A stretch of 51,235 bases of DNA, taken from contig CAZICW010000006.1 of NCBI GenBank assembly GCA_964537995.1, forward strand, positions 1-51,235. The letters run 5' to 3'. The notes under the pieces were generated by a model. It made no database searches, had not been told where the DNA came from, and saw only the letters and a program-made list of their open reading frames with translations. The stretch is from JAFLUQ01 sp964537995 (GTDB lineage Bacteria > Bacillota > Clostridia > UMGS1883). Made by a program: the position numbers and the translations under genes. Below, piece after piece: positions 41,668 through 51,176 of this stretch; the stretch's first letter is position 1, and each line of letters begins with the position of its first letter.

Positions 41668-43752
41668 ATGGACAGGACTTTTTACTGCGGTCTGCTCACG
41701 GAGGAGCAGATTGATACCGAACAGACCGTCTGCGGCTGGGTGCATACCAAGCGCGACATGGGCGGAGTTATTTTCATAGACCTGCGTGACCGCGAGGGTA
41801 CGCTTCAGGTGGTATTCAATCAGATGAGGCTTTCGCCGGAGGATTTTGCCGCGGCAGAGGTTCTGCGCAATCAGAGCGTTATTTCGGTTTCGGGGAAAAT
41901 TTGTCTGCGTGACGAGGAAACATACAATCCAAAGCTTGAAACCGGAACAATAGAGCTGCGTGCCGAGAAGCTGACCGTCCTGTCGGTGGCGGACACTTTG
42001 CCGTTCTCACCCGACGACGGCACCGCGGTGCGCGAGGATTTGAGGCTGAAGTACCGTTTCATCGACCTTCGCCGCCCGCAGATGATAAAAAACCTGCGCT
42101 TCCGCCATGCCGTACAGAAAGCGGCAACGGAATTTTTGGACGACAACGGCTTTATTTGCGTCGAAACGCCGATGCTCTGCAAGTCCACTCCCGAGGGCGC
42201 GCGCGACTATCTTGTTCCGAGCCGCGTACATACGGGTACGTTTTACGCTCTTCCGCAGTCGCCCCAGATTTTCAAGCAGCTCCTTATGGTAGGCGGAATC
42301 GACAAATATTATCAGGTTGCCCGCTGCTTCCGCGACGAGGATCTCCGCGCCGACCGCCAGCCCGAATTTACACAGGTTGATATGGAGCTTTCGTTCGTAA
42401 ATCAGGAGGATATTCTGCTTCACCTTGAAAAGCTGTTCAAGCATATATTCAAGAGCGTCATGGGACGCGAAATAGACTATGCTTTCCCCCGCCTGACATG
42501 GCGGGAATGTATGGACAGATACGGCAGCGACAAGCCCGACATACGCTTCGATTTGCCGATTGTCGATTTGAGCGATATAATGAAAACCAGCAGCTTCACG
42601 GTTTTCCGCCGCGTTGCCGACAACGGAGGCATAATCCGCGCGATAAACGTAAAGGGCTGCGCCGATTTTACCCGCAGCACGATTGAGGCTCTGACCGAAA
42701 AGGCGATAGGCTACGGCGCGAAGGGTATGGCATGGATTGCGATTCGTTCCGACGGAGAAATTTATTCGATTCTTACAAAATATTTCTCAAAAGAGGATTT
42801 GGACGCGATAATCGAAAGAATGGACGCCAAGCCCGGCGACTTCATTCTGTTTTGCGCCGACAAGCCGTCGGTGGTATACCGTACTCTCGGCGCGTTGAGG
42901 CTGGATTTGGGCGATATGCTCGGTCTTAGAAGGAAGGATGACTACAGGTTCCTGTTCGTCACCGACTTCCCTCAGTTTGAGTGGAGCGACGAGGAGGGGC
43001 GCTTTACGGCTATGCATCATCCGTTTACAATGCCTTATCCGGAGGACGTTAAGTATCTACTTTCCGATCCTGCCCGCGTCCGCGCGCAGGCATACGATGT
43101 TGTGCTTAACGGCGTTGAGCTTGGCAGCGGAAGCATCAGAATCCACCGCAGCGACATTCAGGAGAAGATGTTTGAGGCTCTCGGCTTCAGCGACGAGGAA
43201 ATTGAAAACCGCTTCGGCTTCATGGTTAACGCGTTTAAATACGGTACTCCGCCGCACGGCGGCTTCGCCTTTGGACTTGACCGCTTGGTAATGCTGCTTG
43301 TCGGCGCGGATTCGCTCCGCGAGGTAATTGCCTTCCCGAAGGTTAAGGACGCTTCCGATCCGATGACGGGCGCGCCTGACTTTGTCGATCCGAAGCAGCT
43401 TGAGGCGCTTCGTCTCGGTCAGGCATTTGCCGAGGGCAGCGCCGCGGCTTCGGTCAAAAAGAAAAAAGGGCCGAAAATCGACGTTGAAAACGTTGCGAAG
43501 CTGGCAAGACTCAGCCTGAGTGCCGCGGAAAAGACGGCTATGGCAACGGACATGGAGGCGATAATCGACTTTGCGAATCAGCTCTCCGACATAGATACCT
43601 CCGATGTGGAGATAACGGCTCATGTCGTTCCGATTAATAATGTGTTCCGTGACGACAAGGCGGAAAGCGCCTTCGAGCGCGAAGCTATGCTTGCGAACGC
43701 CCCTACAAAGGCGGAGGGATATGTCAGCGTTCCGAGAGTTGTGGAAGGATAG
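41668..43752 (+). CDS. aspS-gatC: Aspartate--tRNA ligase fused in frame to GatC
   Basis: Residues 1 to about 590 are a full bacterial-type AspRS: an anticodon-binding OB fold, motif 2 (RCFRDEDLRADRQPEFTQ), the GAD insertion and motif 3 (GGFAFGLDRLVMLL). A short linker (SAAASVKKKKGP, about 591-602) leads to a complete 92-residue GatC domain (KIDVENVAKLARLSL to the end). No ATG, GTG or TTG lies in frame between the linker and the middle of GatC's first helix, so a separate GatC start is unlikely. GatC holds the GatA-GatB amidotransferase together, and gatA and gatB follow directly. The enzyme would charge tRNA(Asp), and probably tRNA(Asn) for amidation. WVH at 24-26 is consistent with, but not proof of, a non-discriminating AspRS. 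GGAG lies nine bases before the ATG. Confidence 0.93.
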   Translation: MDRTFYCGLLTEEQIDTEQTVCGWVHTKRDMGGVIFIDLRDREGTLQVVFNQMRLSPEDFAAAEVLRNQSVISVSGKICLRDEETYNPKLETGTIELRAEKLTVLSVADTLPFSPDDGTAVREDLRLKYRFIDLRRPQMIKNLRFRHAVQKAATEFLDDNGFICVETPMLCKSTPEGARDYLVPSRVHTGTFYALPQSPQIFKQLLMVGGIDKYYQVARCFRDEDLRADRQPEFTQVDMELSFVNQEDILLHLEKLFKHIFKSVMGREIDYAFPRLTWRECMDRYGSDKPDIRFDLPIVDLSDIMKTSSFTVFRRVADNGGIIRAINVKGCADFTRSTIEALTEKAIGYGAKGMAWIAIRSDGEIYSILTKYFSKEDLDAIIERMDAKPGDFILFCADKPSVVYRTLGALRLDLGDMLGLRRKDDYRFLFVTDFPQFEWSDEEGRFTAMHHPFTMPYPEDVKYLLSDPARVRAQAYDVVLNGVELGSGSIRIHRSDIQEKMFEALGFSDEEIENRFGFMVNAFKYGTPPHGGFAFGLDRLVMLLVGADSLREVIAFPKVKDASDPMTGAPDFVDPKQLEALRLGQAFAEGSAAASVKKKKGPKIDVENVAKLARLSLSAAEKTAMATDMEAIIDFANQLSDIDTSDVEITAHVVPINNVFRDDKAESAFEREAMLANAPTKAEGYVSVPRVVEG

Positions 43753-43760
43753 TGGTATTT

Positions 43761-45224
43761 ATGAGCGAAATTACAAGTATGACGGTAAGGGAGCTTTCCG
43801 CCGCTCTTTCGGCGGGGGAGCTTTCATCGGTTGATATTACGAAAAGCTATCTTGATGAAATAGAGAAAAACGACGAAAAAATAAACGGTTACATAACCGT
43901 TACGGCGGAAAACGCTCTTTCGTCTGCGGCAAAGGCGGACGAAAGGCGAAAAAGCGGCGGCGCGGAGCCTTTGCTCGGCATTCCCGCCGCGATAAAGGAC
44001 AACATCTGCACCAAGGGTGTGCTTACGACCTGCGCGTCCAAAATGCTGGGGAATTTTATTCCTCCGTATGACGCCGAGGTAATGGACAGACTCAACGCGG
44101 AAACCGTACCCGTACTCGGCAAGGCGAATATGGACGAGTTCGCAATGGGCTCCTCAACGGAAAACAGCGCTTTCAAGCTTACCCATAATCCCCGCGCGCT
44201 CGACCGTGTCCCCGGCGGCAGCAGCGGCGGCAGCGCGGCGATTGTCGCCGCAAATGAAGCTCCGTTTGCACTCGGCAGCGACACCGGCGGAAGCATACGT
44301 CAGCCGGCGGCGTTCTGCGGGGTTGTCGGCATGAAGCCGACATACGGGCGCGTTTCCCGCTACGGACTTGTCGCCTTTGCGTCCTCTCTTGACCAAATCG
44401 GTCCTTTGACGAAAACCGTTGAGGACAACGCGATTGTTCTGAGCCGGATCGCGGGCTATGACAAGCGCGACGCCACCTGCGTAAACAGGGATGTTCCGGA
44501 CTTTACCGTCGGCATCGGCAAGGGCGTTAAGGGGCTTAAAATTGCGCTTTTGAAGGAATCGTTCGGCGAAGGCATAAGCGGCGAGGTAAAATCCGCCGTG
44601 CTGAACGCCGCCAAAATATACGAGGGCTTGGGCGCGGAAATAACCGAGCTTTCAATGCCGTCGCTCAACCACGCTTTGCCCGCCTATTACGTCATAAGCT
44701 CCGCGGAAGCGTCCAGCAATCTGGCGCGCTTTGACGGCGTCCGCTACGGCTACAGAAGTGAAAATTACAGCGACATAACCGAGCTTTACAACAACAGCCG
44801 CAGCGAGGGCTTCGGCGCTGAGGTGAAGCGGCGCATAATGCTCGGAACCTTTGCGCTTTCCAGCGGCTATTACGACGCTTACTACAAAAAGGCGCTTCAG
44901 GTCAGGACTTTGATAATGCGCGACTACGCAAAAATATTTGAAAGCTGCGACCTCGTTCTTTCTCCCGTCGCGCCGACGGTTGCGTATAAAATCGGCGAAA
45001 AAACAATGAATCCTCTGGAAATGTACCTTGGCGACATCTGCACCGTTCCCGTAAACATCGGCGGGATACCCGCGCTGTCAATGCCTTGCGGCAGCGACAG
45101 CAATAAACTGCCTATAGGAATGCAGCTTATTGCCCCCGCCTTCGGCGAAGCCCTGCTCTATCAGGCGGGAGCGGCATTTGAAGCCGAAGCGGGTGCGTAT
45201 CACGTTGAAAGGGGTGCATTCTGA
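43761..45224 (+). CDS. gatA: Asp-tRNA(Asn)/Glu-tRNA(Gln) amidotransferase subunit A
   Basis: GatA is the amidase subunit that frees ammonia from glutamine for tRNA-bound Asp or Glu. The Ser-Ser-Lys triad is K79 (AAIKD), S154 (PGGSS) and S178 (DTGGS), in the same positions as in characterised GatA. The length of 487 is standard. I prefer the ATG at 43761, with GGAAGG 12 bases upstream. A GTG at 43752 overlaps the preceding stop. It lies between aspS-gatC and gatB, with a one-base overlap to gatB. Confidence 0.96.
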   Translation: MSEITSMTVRELSAALSAGELSSVDITKSYLDEIEKNDEKINGYITVTAENALSSAAKADERRKSGGAEPLLGIPAAIKDNICTKGVLTTCASKMLGNFIPPYDAEVMDRLNAETVPVLGKANMDEFAMGSSTENSAFKLTHNPRALDRVPGGSSGGSAAIVAANEAPFALGSDTGGSIRQPAAFCGVVGMKPTYGRVSRYGLVAFASSLDQIGPLTKTVEDNAIVLSRIAGYDKRDATCVNRDVPDFTVGIGKGVKGLKIALLKESFGEGISGEVKSAVLNAAKIYEGLGAEITELSMPSLNHALPAYYVISSAEASSNLARFDGVRYGYRSENYSDITELYNNSRSEGFGAEVKRRIMLGTFALSSGYYDAYYKKALQVRTLIMRDYAKIFESCDLVLSPVAPTVAYKIGEKTMNPLEMYLGDICTVPVNIGGIPALSMPCGSDSNKLPIGMQLIAPAFGEALLYQAGAAFEAEAGAYHVERGAF

Positions 45225-46660
45225 TGACCGCGTACAAGGGCTATGAAATGGTAATCGGACTGGAAACTCACGTCGAGCTGAAAACCGAGACAAAAATATT
45301 CTGCTCCTGCCCGACCACCTTCGGCGCAGAGCCAAACACCCACGTCTGCCCGGTGTGCATGGGCTATCCCGGCACTCTTCCCGTGCTGAACGGAAAGGTT
45401 GTCGAGTACGCCGTAAAAGCGGGAATGGCAACAAACTGTACCATTGCGCGCTACTCAAAGGAGGACAGAAAGAACTACTTTTATCCCGATCTGCCGAAGG
45501 CGTACCAAATTTCCCAGTACGACCTTCCGCTTTGCGAGCATGGCTGGCTTGACATTGAGGGCGAAAACGGCGGCAAGCGCATAGGGATAACAAGAATACA
45601 CATTGAGGAGGACGCGGGCAAGCTGGTACACGACGATGAGCATGGCACGCTCATCGACTGCAACCGCTGCGGAGTACCGCTGATTGAAATTGTTTCCGAG
45701 CCGGATATGAGAAGCGGCGAGGAAGCTGTGGCATATCTGCGCAAGCTGCGCGCCGTAATGCTTTACACGGGCGTTTCCGACTGTAAGATGCAGGAGGGCT
45801 CGCTTCGCTGCGATGTGAACCTTTCGGTGCGCAAGGTCGGCGAAGCCGAACTCGGAACGCGCACGGAAATGAAGAACCTCAACAGCTTCCAGTTTATTCT
45901 GAAGGCTATAGAATACGAATTCAAGCGTCAGGTTGACGCAATCGAGCGCGGCGAAGTCATTGCTCAGGAAACGCGCCGCTTTGACAGCGCGACGGGCAAG
46001 ACCTCCGCCATGAGAAGCAAGGAGGACGCGAACGATTACCGCTATTTTCCCGACCCCGACCTTCCGCCCATAATCATGAGCGAACAGAGGCTGAAGGAAA
46101 TCGAAAGCGCCATTCCCGTCCTGCCCGACAAGCGCAAGAGGGAATACGTTGAAAAGTACGGTATAAGCCCGTATAACGGAGAAATGCTTACGGGACAGAT
46201 TGAAATCGCCGACTATTTTGAAACGGCGGCGAAGCTGAGCAAATATCCCAAAATTCTGGGCAATCTCATAATTTCCGAGGCGTTTCGTCTGCTGACGCCC
46301 GACAGCGCGGAGATTCCCATTCCGCCGGAAGGCATGGCGAAAATTGCCGATATGTCCGGCGACGGCATAATTAACAGCGGCACGGCGAAAAAGCTCATTT
46401 CCCGACTTTGGGAGAGCGGCGGCGACCCCGAAAAAATTGTCGAGGAGGAGGGTCTTGCGCAGATAAACGACCGTGCGCTTCTCACAGACGTTGTCATCAA
46501 GGTCATTGAGAGCAGCCCGAAGAGCGTCGCCGACTTCCGTAAGGGCAAGCTTCAGGCGGTCAAGGCTCTTATGGGTCAGGCGATGGCAAAAACCTCCGGT
46601 CGGGGAAACCCCGCGCTCATACAGGAAATCCTTGACGGTGAGCTGGAAAAGCTTAAATAA
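45224..46660 (+). CDS. gatB: Asp-tRNA(Asn)/Glu-tRNA(Gln) amidotransferase subunit B
   Basis: GatB activates the side chain of the mischarged aminoacyl-tRNA with ATP and binds the tRNA. Family signatures are MVIGLETHVELKTETKIFCSC, YPDLPKAYQISQYD and DANDYRYFPDPDLPP. The C-terminal YqeY-like tail domain covers about the last 150 residues (LISEAF... GQAMAKTSGRGNPALIQEIL). The start ATG overlaps the gatA stop (TGATG). With the fused GatC and GatA, all subunits of a GatCAB complex are encoded in one operon. Confidence 0.96.
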   Translation: MTAYKGYEMVIGLETHVELKTETKIFCSCPTTFGAEPNTHVCPVCMGYPGTLPVLNGKVVEYAVKAGMATNCTIARYSKEDRKNYFYPDLPKAYQISQYDLPLCEHGWLDIEGENGGKRIGITRIHIEEDAGKLVHDDEHGTLIDCNRCGVPLIEIVSEPDMRSGEEAVAYLRKLRAVMLYTGVSDCKMQEGSLRCDVNLSVRKVGEAELGTRTEMKNLNSFQFILKAIEYEFKRQVDAIERGEVIAQETRRFDSATGKTSAMRSKEDANDYRYFPDPDLPPIIMSEQRLKEIESAIPVLPDKRKREYVEKYGISPYNGEMLTGQIEIADYFETAAKLSKYPKILGNLIISEAFRLLTPDSAEIPIPPEGMAKIADMSGDGIINSGTAKKLISRLWESGGDPEKIVEEEGLAQINDRALLTDVVIKVIESSPKSVADFRKGKLQAVKALMGQAMAKTSGRGNPALIQEILDGELEKLK

Positions 46661-46775
46661 GTACGGCTTAAAGGCGTACAGCCCTGACAGATGACGAAGG
46701 CGATGCTTCAAGCCGCGGGCTTCCGTTTCAAGCGGGCTTGACGAGGAGCTGCTCCGATTTAAAATAATTAACGCG

Positions 46776-46807
46776 AAAAATGCCGCGGCAATTGCCGCGG
46801 CATTTTT
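46776..46807. terminator. Bidirectional terminator between gatB and carB
   Basis: A perfect 32-base palindrome (AAAAATGCCGCGGCAA and its complement) gives a G+C-rich stem with A and T tails on both sides. It stands between convergent operons. Confidence 0.85.
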
Positions 46808-46825
46808 GATATTAATTTATATTGC

Positions 46826-49800
46826 CTATATTGTCGAGATGTCCACAATGCCAAGCTCTCCCTCATCCTTTTGCTTGATTGCGGTCAGAAGAGCCCTTGC
46901 GGTGTCGAGGCTTGTCATGCAGGGTATGCTGCGCTCGACGCTGGTGCGGCGTATTTTGAAGCCGTCCCTGTTATGCTGGCGGCCGCGGGTCGGAGTGTTG
47001 ACAACAAGGTCAACTCCGCCGCCGCTGATGAAGTCGAGAATGTCGGGCGAGCCTTCGGCAATCTTATTGACTCTGCGCGCGCGTATGCCGTTCTTTGCAA
47101 GATATTCGCAGGTTCCGCCCGTGGCGTATATGCCGAAGCCGTAGTCCTCGAAATCCTTCGCGATGCGGCAGACCTCTTCTTTGTCCGTGTCGCGGACGGT
47201 TATAAGCATATTTCCGAGAGCCGGAATTTTAAGCCCGCTTGCGATGAAGGATTTATAGAGCGCCTCATGGAAGGTGGGCGCAATGCCCAAGACTTCGCCC
47301 GTGGATTTCATTTCGGGCCCGAGAGAGGTGTCTACGTCGTGCAGCTTCTCAAAGCTGAACACGGGCATTTTAACCGCCACATAATTCGCCTCCGGACGAA
47401 GACCCGTGCCGTATCCGAGGTCCGCAAGATTTTCGCCGAGCATACAGCGTATCGCCAAGGCCACAATCGGCACGTTCGTAACCTTGCTGATGTAAGGTAC
47501 GGTTCGGCTGCTGCGCGGATTTACCTCAATTACATAAACGCCGTCCTTCGCGACGATGAACTGAATGTTTATCAGCCCCACAACATGAAGCTCGGTCGCG
47601 AGACTTTTCGTAAAATCGATTATTGTCTGTCTGTCCTTTTCGCTTATGGTCTGCGTGGGGTAAACGCTTATAGAGTCGCCGCTGTGAACGCCGGCGCGTT
47701 CCAGATGCTCCATTATGCCCGGAATGAGAATGTCCTTTCCGTCGCATACGGCGTCAACCTCAACCTCTTTGCCGTAGACATATTTGTCAACCAGAATCGG
47801 ATGCTCCTGTATGCTGCGGTTGATTATTTCCATGTATACGTTTATATCATGGTCGTTGTACGCGATTTCCATTCCCTGTCCGCCCAGAACATAGCTCGGA
47901 CGCACAAGCACGGGATAACCGATTTCATTCGCTGCGGCAACCGCTTCCTCGCAGGTGAAGATGGTCTTTCCCTTGGGACGGCGGATGTGACAGGTTTCCA
48001 GAACCTCGTCGAAAAGCTCGCGATCCTCGGCGCGGTCTACGTCACGGGCGTCGGTGCCGAGAATCCTGACACCCATATCGTTCAGCGCCTTCGTCAGCTT
48101 TATCGCCGTCTGACCGCCGAACTGAACGATTGCGCCGTAAGGCTTTTCGATGTCAACTATATTTTCCACATCCTCGGGAGTAAGAGGCTCGAAGTAAAGC
48201 TTGTCGGAAATGTCAAAGTCGGTGGAAACGGTTTCGGGGTTGTTGTTTACAATTATGGTTTCATAGCCGAGCTTGCTGAGCGCCCATACCGCGTGAACCG
48301 AGCAGTAGTCAAACTCTATGCCCTGACCTATGCGTATGGGGCCGCTGCCGAGAACAAGGATTTTCTTTCGGTCGCTTTCGGTTTCAACCTCGGTTTCGCT
48401 GCCGTAGCAGGAATAGTAGTACGGCGTGACCGCTTCAAATTCGGCGGCGCAGGTGTCAACCATTTTATATGCCGGAACAATGCCCCATTCCAAACGAAGC
48501 GCCTTGATTTCACGGTCGCTTTTCCCCGTAAGCTCGCCGATAACCTTATCGTAGAAGCCGTAAATCTTTGCCTTTTCCAGAAGCTCGGGCGTGAGAGGCT
48601 GTTCGGAGAGAGCCTTCTCCAGCTTCATAATATTGTCGATTTTGCCGATAAACCATTTGTCTATCGTTGTTATAGCGTGGATTTCGTCAACCGAAATTCC
48701 CCTCTTGAGCGCCTGCGCCACGGTGAACAGACGCATATCGTCAACCTTGTGGAGCTCTTTGCGAAGCTCGTCAACCGTAAGATTCCGATACTGCGGAAGA
48801 TCGAGGCTGTATATGTTAAGCTCCAGAGAACGTACCGCTTTCATGAGAGCGCCCTCAAACGAGGTGCTTATGCTCATAACCTCGCCCGTCGCTTTCATTT
48901 GTGTACCGAGCTTGCGCTCAGCCGTTACAAATTTATCGAAGGGCCACTTCGGAATTTTCGCGACAATGTAGTCGAGAGCCGGCTCAAAGCAGGCGTATGT
49001 TTTGCCCGTTACGGCGTTTTTTATTTCGTCAAGGTTGTAGCCGAGAGCGATTTTCGCGGCTACCTTCGCAATCGGATAGCCCGTTGCCTTGCTCGCCAGC
49101 GCCGATGAACGGCTCACGCGGGGATTAACCTCGATTACGGCATAGCGGAACGAATTTGGCTCTAACGCGAACTGCACGTTGCAGCCGCCCTCAACCTTTA
49201 ATTTGTCGATTATTTTTATCGCCGCCGTGCGCAGCATCTGATATTCCTTGTCCGCAAGCGTCTGAGCCGGAGCGACGACAATGCTGTCGCCGGTGTGTAC
49301 GCCGACGGGATCGAGATTTTCCATCGAGCAGACCGTTATGCAGCTTCCCGCGCCGTCACGGATAACCTCAAATTCGATTTCCTTCCAGCCGGCGATGCAC
49401 TTTTCGATGAGAACCTGTCCTACGCGGGAAAGACGCAGTCCGTGCGGAGCAATCTGGGCAAGCTCTTCCTCGTTTTCGGCAATGCCTCCGCCCGTGCCGC
49501 CCAAGGTATAGGCGGGACGCACAATTACCGGAAAGCCGATTTCGTTCGCGAACTTCAGCGCGTCGGAATAGGTTTCGACAACCCTGCTCGCGACACAGGG
49601 CTGGTTTATATCCTCCATCGCGTCCTTGAAGCTTTGTCTGTCCTCCGCCATTTTTATGGTTTCGCTGCTTGTGCCGAGAAGACGGACGCCGTACTCGTCA
49701 AGAAAGCCCGTTTCGGCAAGCTCCATTGCGAGGTTAAGCCCCGTCTGACCGCCGAGGGTGGGGAGAACGGAGTCGGGTCTTTCGGCAATTATAACCTTTT

Positions 49801-50023
49801 TCACGGTTTCCGCCGTGAGCGGCTCGATGTATACCTTATCGGCTATGTCCTTGTCTGTCATTATGGTGGCGGGATTGGAATTTATCAGCACAACCTCCAT
49901 GCCTTCATCCCTAAGAGCGCGGCACGCCTGTGTTCCGGCGTAGTCGAACTCCGCCGCCTGTCCGATTATGATGGGGCCGCTGCCGATTACAAGAACCTTT
50001 TTGATGCTGCTGTTTTTAGGCAT
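46826..50023 (-). CDS. carB: Carbamoyl-phosphate synthase large subunit
   Basis: CarB uses ammonia from CarA with bicarbonate and two ATP to make carbamoyl phosphate for arginine and pyrimidines. Two homologous ATP-grasp halves are present, each opened by the IGSGPIIIGQAAEFDYAGTQ-type motif (second copy LGSGPIRIGQGIEFDYCSVH near the middle). The last 130 residues (FEDYGFGIYATGGTCEYL...) are the MGS-like allosteric domain. The length of 1065 is standard. GGGAGGAAATCGC precedes the ATG, which overlaps the end of carA by eight bases. Confidence 0.97.
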   Translation of the reverse strand: MPKNSSIKKVLVIGSGPIIIGQAAEFDYAGTQACRALRDEGMEVVLINSNPATIMTDKDIADKVYIEPLTAETVKKVIIAERPDSVLPTLGGQTGLNLAMELAETGFLDEYGVRLLGTSSETIKMAEDRQSFKDAMEDINQPCVASRVVETYSDALKFANEIGFPVIVRPAYTLGGTGGGIAENEEELAQIAPHGLRLSRVGQVLIEKCIAGWKEIEFEVIRDGAGSCITVCSMENLDPVGVHTGDSIVVAPAQTLADKEYQMLRTAAIKIIDKLKVEGGCNVQFALEPNSFRYAVIEVNPRVSRSSALASKATGYPIAKVAAKIALGYNLDEIKNAVTGKTYACFEPALDYIVAKIPKWPFDKFVTAERKLGTQMKATGEVMSISTSFEGALMKAVRSLELNIYSLDLPQYRNLTVDELRKELHKVDDMRLFTVAQALKRGISVDEIHAITTIDKWFIGKIDNIMKLEKALSEQPLTPELLEKAKIYGFYDKVIGELTGKSDREIKALRLEWGIVPAYKMVDTCAAEFEAVTPYYYSCYGSETEVETESDRKKILVLGSGPIRIGQGIEFDYCSVHAVWALSKLGYETIIVNNNPETVSTDFDISDKLYFEPLTPEDVENIVDIEKPYGAIVQFGGQTAIKLTKALNDMGVRILGTDARDVDRAEDRELFDEVLETCHIRRPKGKTIFTCEEAVAAANEIGYPVLVRPSYVLGGQGMEIAYNDHDINVYMEIINRSIQEHPILVDKYVYGKEVEVDAVCDGKDILIPGIMEHLERAGVHSGDSISVYPTQTISEKDRQTIIDFTKSLATELHVVGLINIQFIVAKDGVYVIEVNPRSSRTVPYISKVTNVPIVALAIRCMLGENLADLGYGTGLRPEANYVAVKMPVFSFEKLHDVDTSLGPEMKSTGEVLGIAPTFHEALYKSFIASGLKIPALGNMLITVRDTDKEEVCRIAKDFEDYGFGIYATGGTCEYLAKNGIRARRVNKIAEGSPDILDFISGGGVDLVVNTPTRGRQHNRDGFKIRRTSVERSIPCMTSLDTARALLTAIKQKDEGELGIVDISTI

Positions 50024-51089
50024 TGCGATTTCCTCCCATCATTTCAATAAATTCGTCGAAAAGATATTCCGTGTCCTGCGGGCCGGGGCAGGCTTCGGGG
50101 TGGAACTGAACGGTAAAAATGTTTTTGTTTTTGTATTTCAGCCCCTCTACGGTGCCGTCATTCACGTTTACATGACTTATTTCCGCGACATCCTCGTTTA
50201 TTTTGTTTACTACATAGCCGTGGTTTTGACTTGTTATGAAAACTCTTCCGAGAGCCAAATCCTTCACGGGGTGGTTAGCTCCGCGGTGACCGTATTTCAT
50301 TTTTTCGGTAGACGCGCCCGTTGCGAGAGCCATGAGCTGATGACCGAGACAGATTCCGAAAATCGGAATGTCGGTTTCATATAGCTTGCGGAGGTTTGCG
50401 ATTATTTCCGTACACTCAGTCGGATCTCCGGGGCCGTTGCTTAGCATGATTCCGTCGGGCTTGGCGGCGATTATTTCCTCCGCCGGAGTATACGCGGGAT
50501 AAATATTTACGGAAAGTCCGCGCCTGCGCAGCGATTCGGCAATGTTGTCCTTCGCGCCGACGTCCAACAGCGCAACCTTCTTTCCGTCGGAGGGATATTC
50601 CTTGACGTCGGAGCGCGTCACCGATTTGACCGCGTCTTTTATCGTATAATCCCTGAGCATTGACAATATTTTCTCTTTATTAAAGTCGGACTGAGTTGTG
50701 AGATAGCCGCCCATTGTTCCGCCGAGGCGGATTTTCTTGGTGAGCGCGCGGGTGTCGATTCCGCTTATTGCGGGAACGCCGTATCTTTTCAGAAGCTCGT
50801 CCAGCGACGCCTCGTTCCTGAAGTTTGAAGCAAGCTCCGTGCGTTCGCGGACAATAAAGCATTTAACCCAGACGCGGCGGCTTTCCATATCGTTAAAATT
50901 GACTCCGTAATTGCCTTCTATCGGATAGGTCATAACTACGCCTTGACCGTAATATGAAGGATCCGTAAGCACCTCCGTGTAGCCTGTCATGGAGGTATTG
51001 AAAACAACCTCGCATACGGCTTCCCTGACCGCGCCGAAGGCTTCGCCTGTATATACGCTGCCGTCAGCCATAATCAGATACGCCTTCAT
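50016..51089 (-). CDS. carA: Carbamoyl-phosphate synthase small subunit (glutaminase)
   Basis: CarA supplies ammonia from glutamine to CarB. The class I amidotransferase triad is C247 (FGICLGHQLM), H330 and E332 (QFHPEACPG). The N-terminal domain begins MKAYLIMADGSVYTGEAFGA. The length of 357 is standard. AAAGGACG precedes the ATG. The gene is first of the carAB operon, with a strong promoter and a leader of about 50 bases. I see no PyrR-type attenuator in that leader. Confidence 0.97.
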   Translation of the reverse strand: MKAYLIMADGSVYTGEAFGAVREAVCEVVFNTSMTGYTEVLTDPSYYGQGVVMTYPIEGNYGVNFNDMESRRVWVKCFIVRERTELASNFRNEASLDELLKRYGVPAISGIDTRALTKKIRLGGTMGGYLTTQSDFNKEKILSMLRDYTIKDAVKSVTRSDVKEYPSDGKKVALLDVGAKDNIAESLRRRGLSVNIYPAYTPAEEIIAAKPDGIMLSNGPGDPTECTEIIANLRKLYETDIPIFGICLGHQLMALATGASTEKMKYGHRGANHPVKDLALGRVFITSQNHGYVVNKINEDVAEISHVNVNDGTVEGLKYKNKNIFTVQFHPEACPGPQDTEYLFDEFIEMMGGNRNA

Positions 51090-51147
51090 GAAAATTCACG
51101 TCCTTTCGTTGAAATCCTCTTGCTGCCGATATACCTAAATCTTTGAT

Positions 51148-51176
51148 ATTATATCATAAATCCCGTAATAATGCAA
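51148..51176 (-). promoter_or_regulatory. Promoter of carAB
   Basis: On the minus strand TTGCAT (51176-51171), a 17-base spacer and TATAAT (51153-51148) stand about 60 bases before carA. Confidence 0.7.

Noticed and set aside
43440..43500. AspS-GatC fusion as a sequencing artefact
   Set aside because: If a false indel had joined two genes, GatC should still have its own start and ribosome site. Neither is present at the joint, and both domains are complete.
46871..49108. Long plus-strand open frame of 745 codons opposite carB
   Set aside because: It is fully antisense to a clear carB, has no ribosome site or recognisable domain, and reflects codon bias of the real gene.
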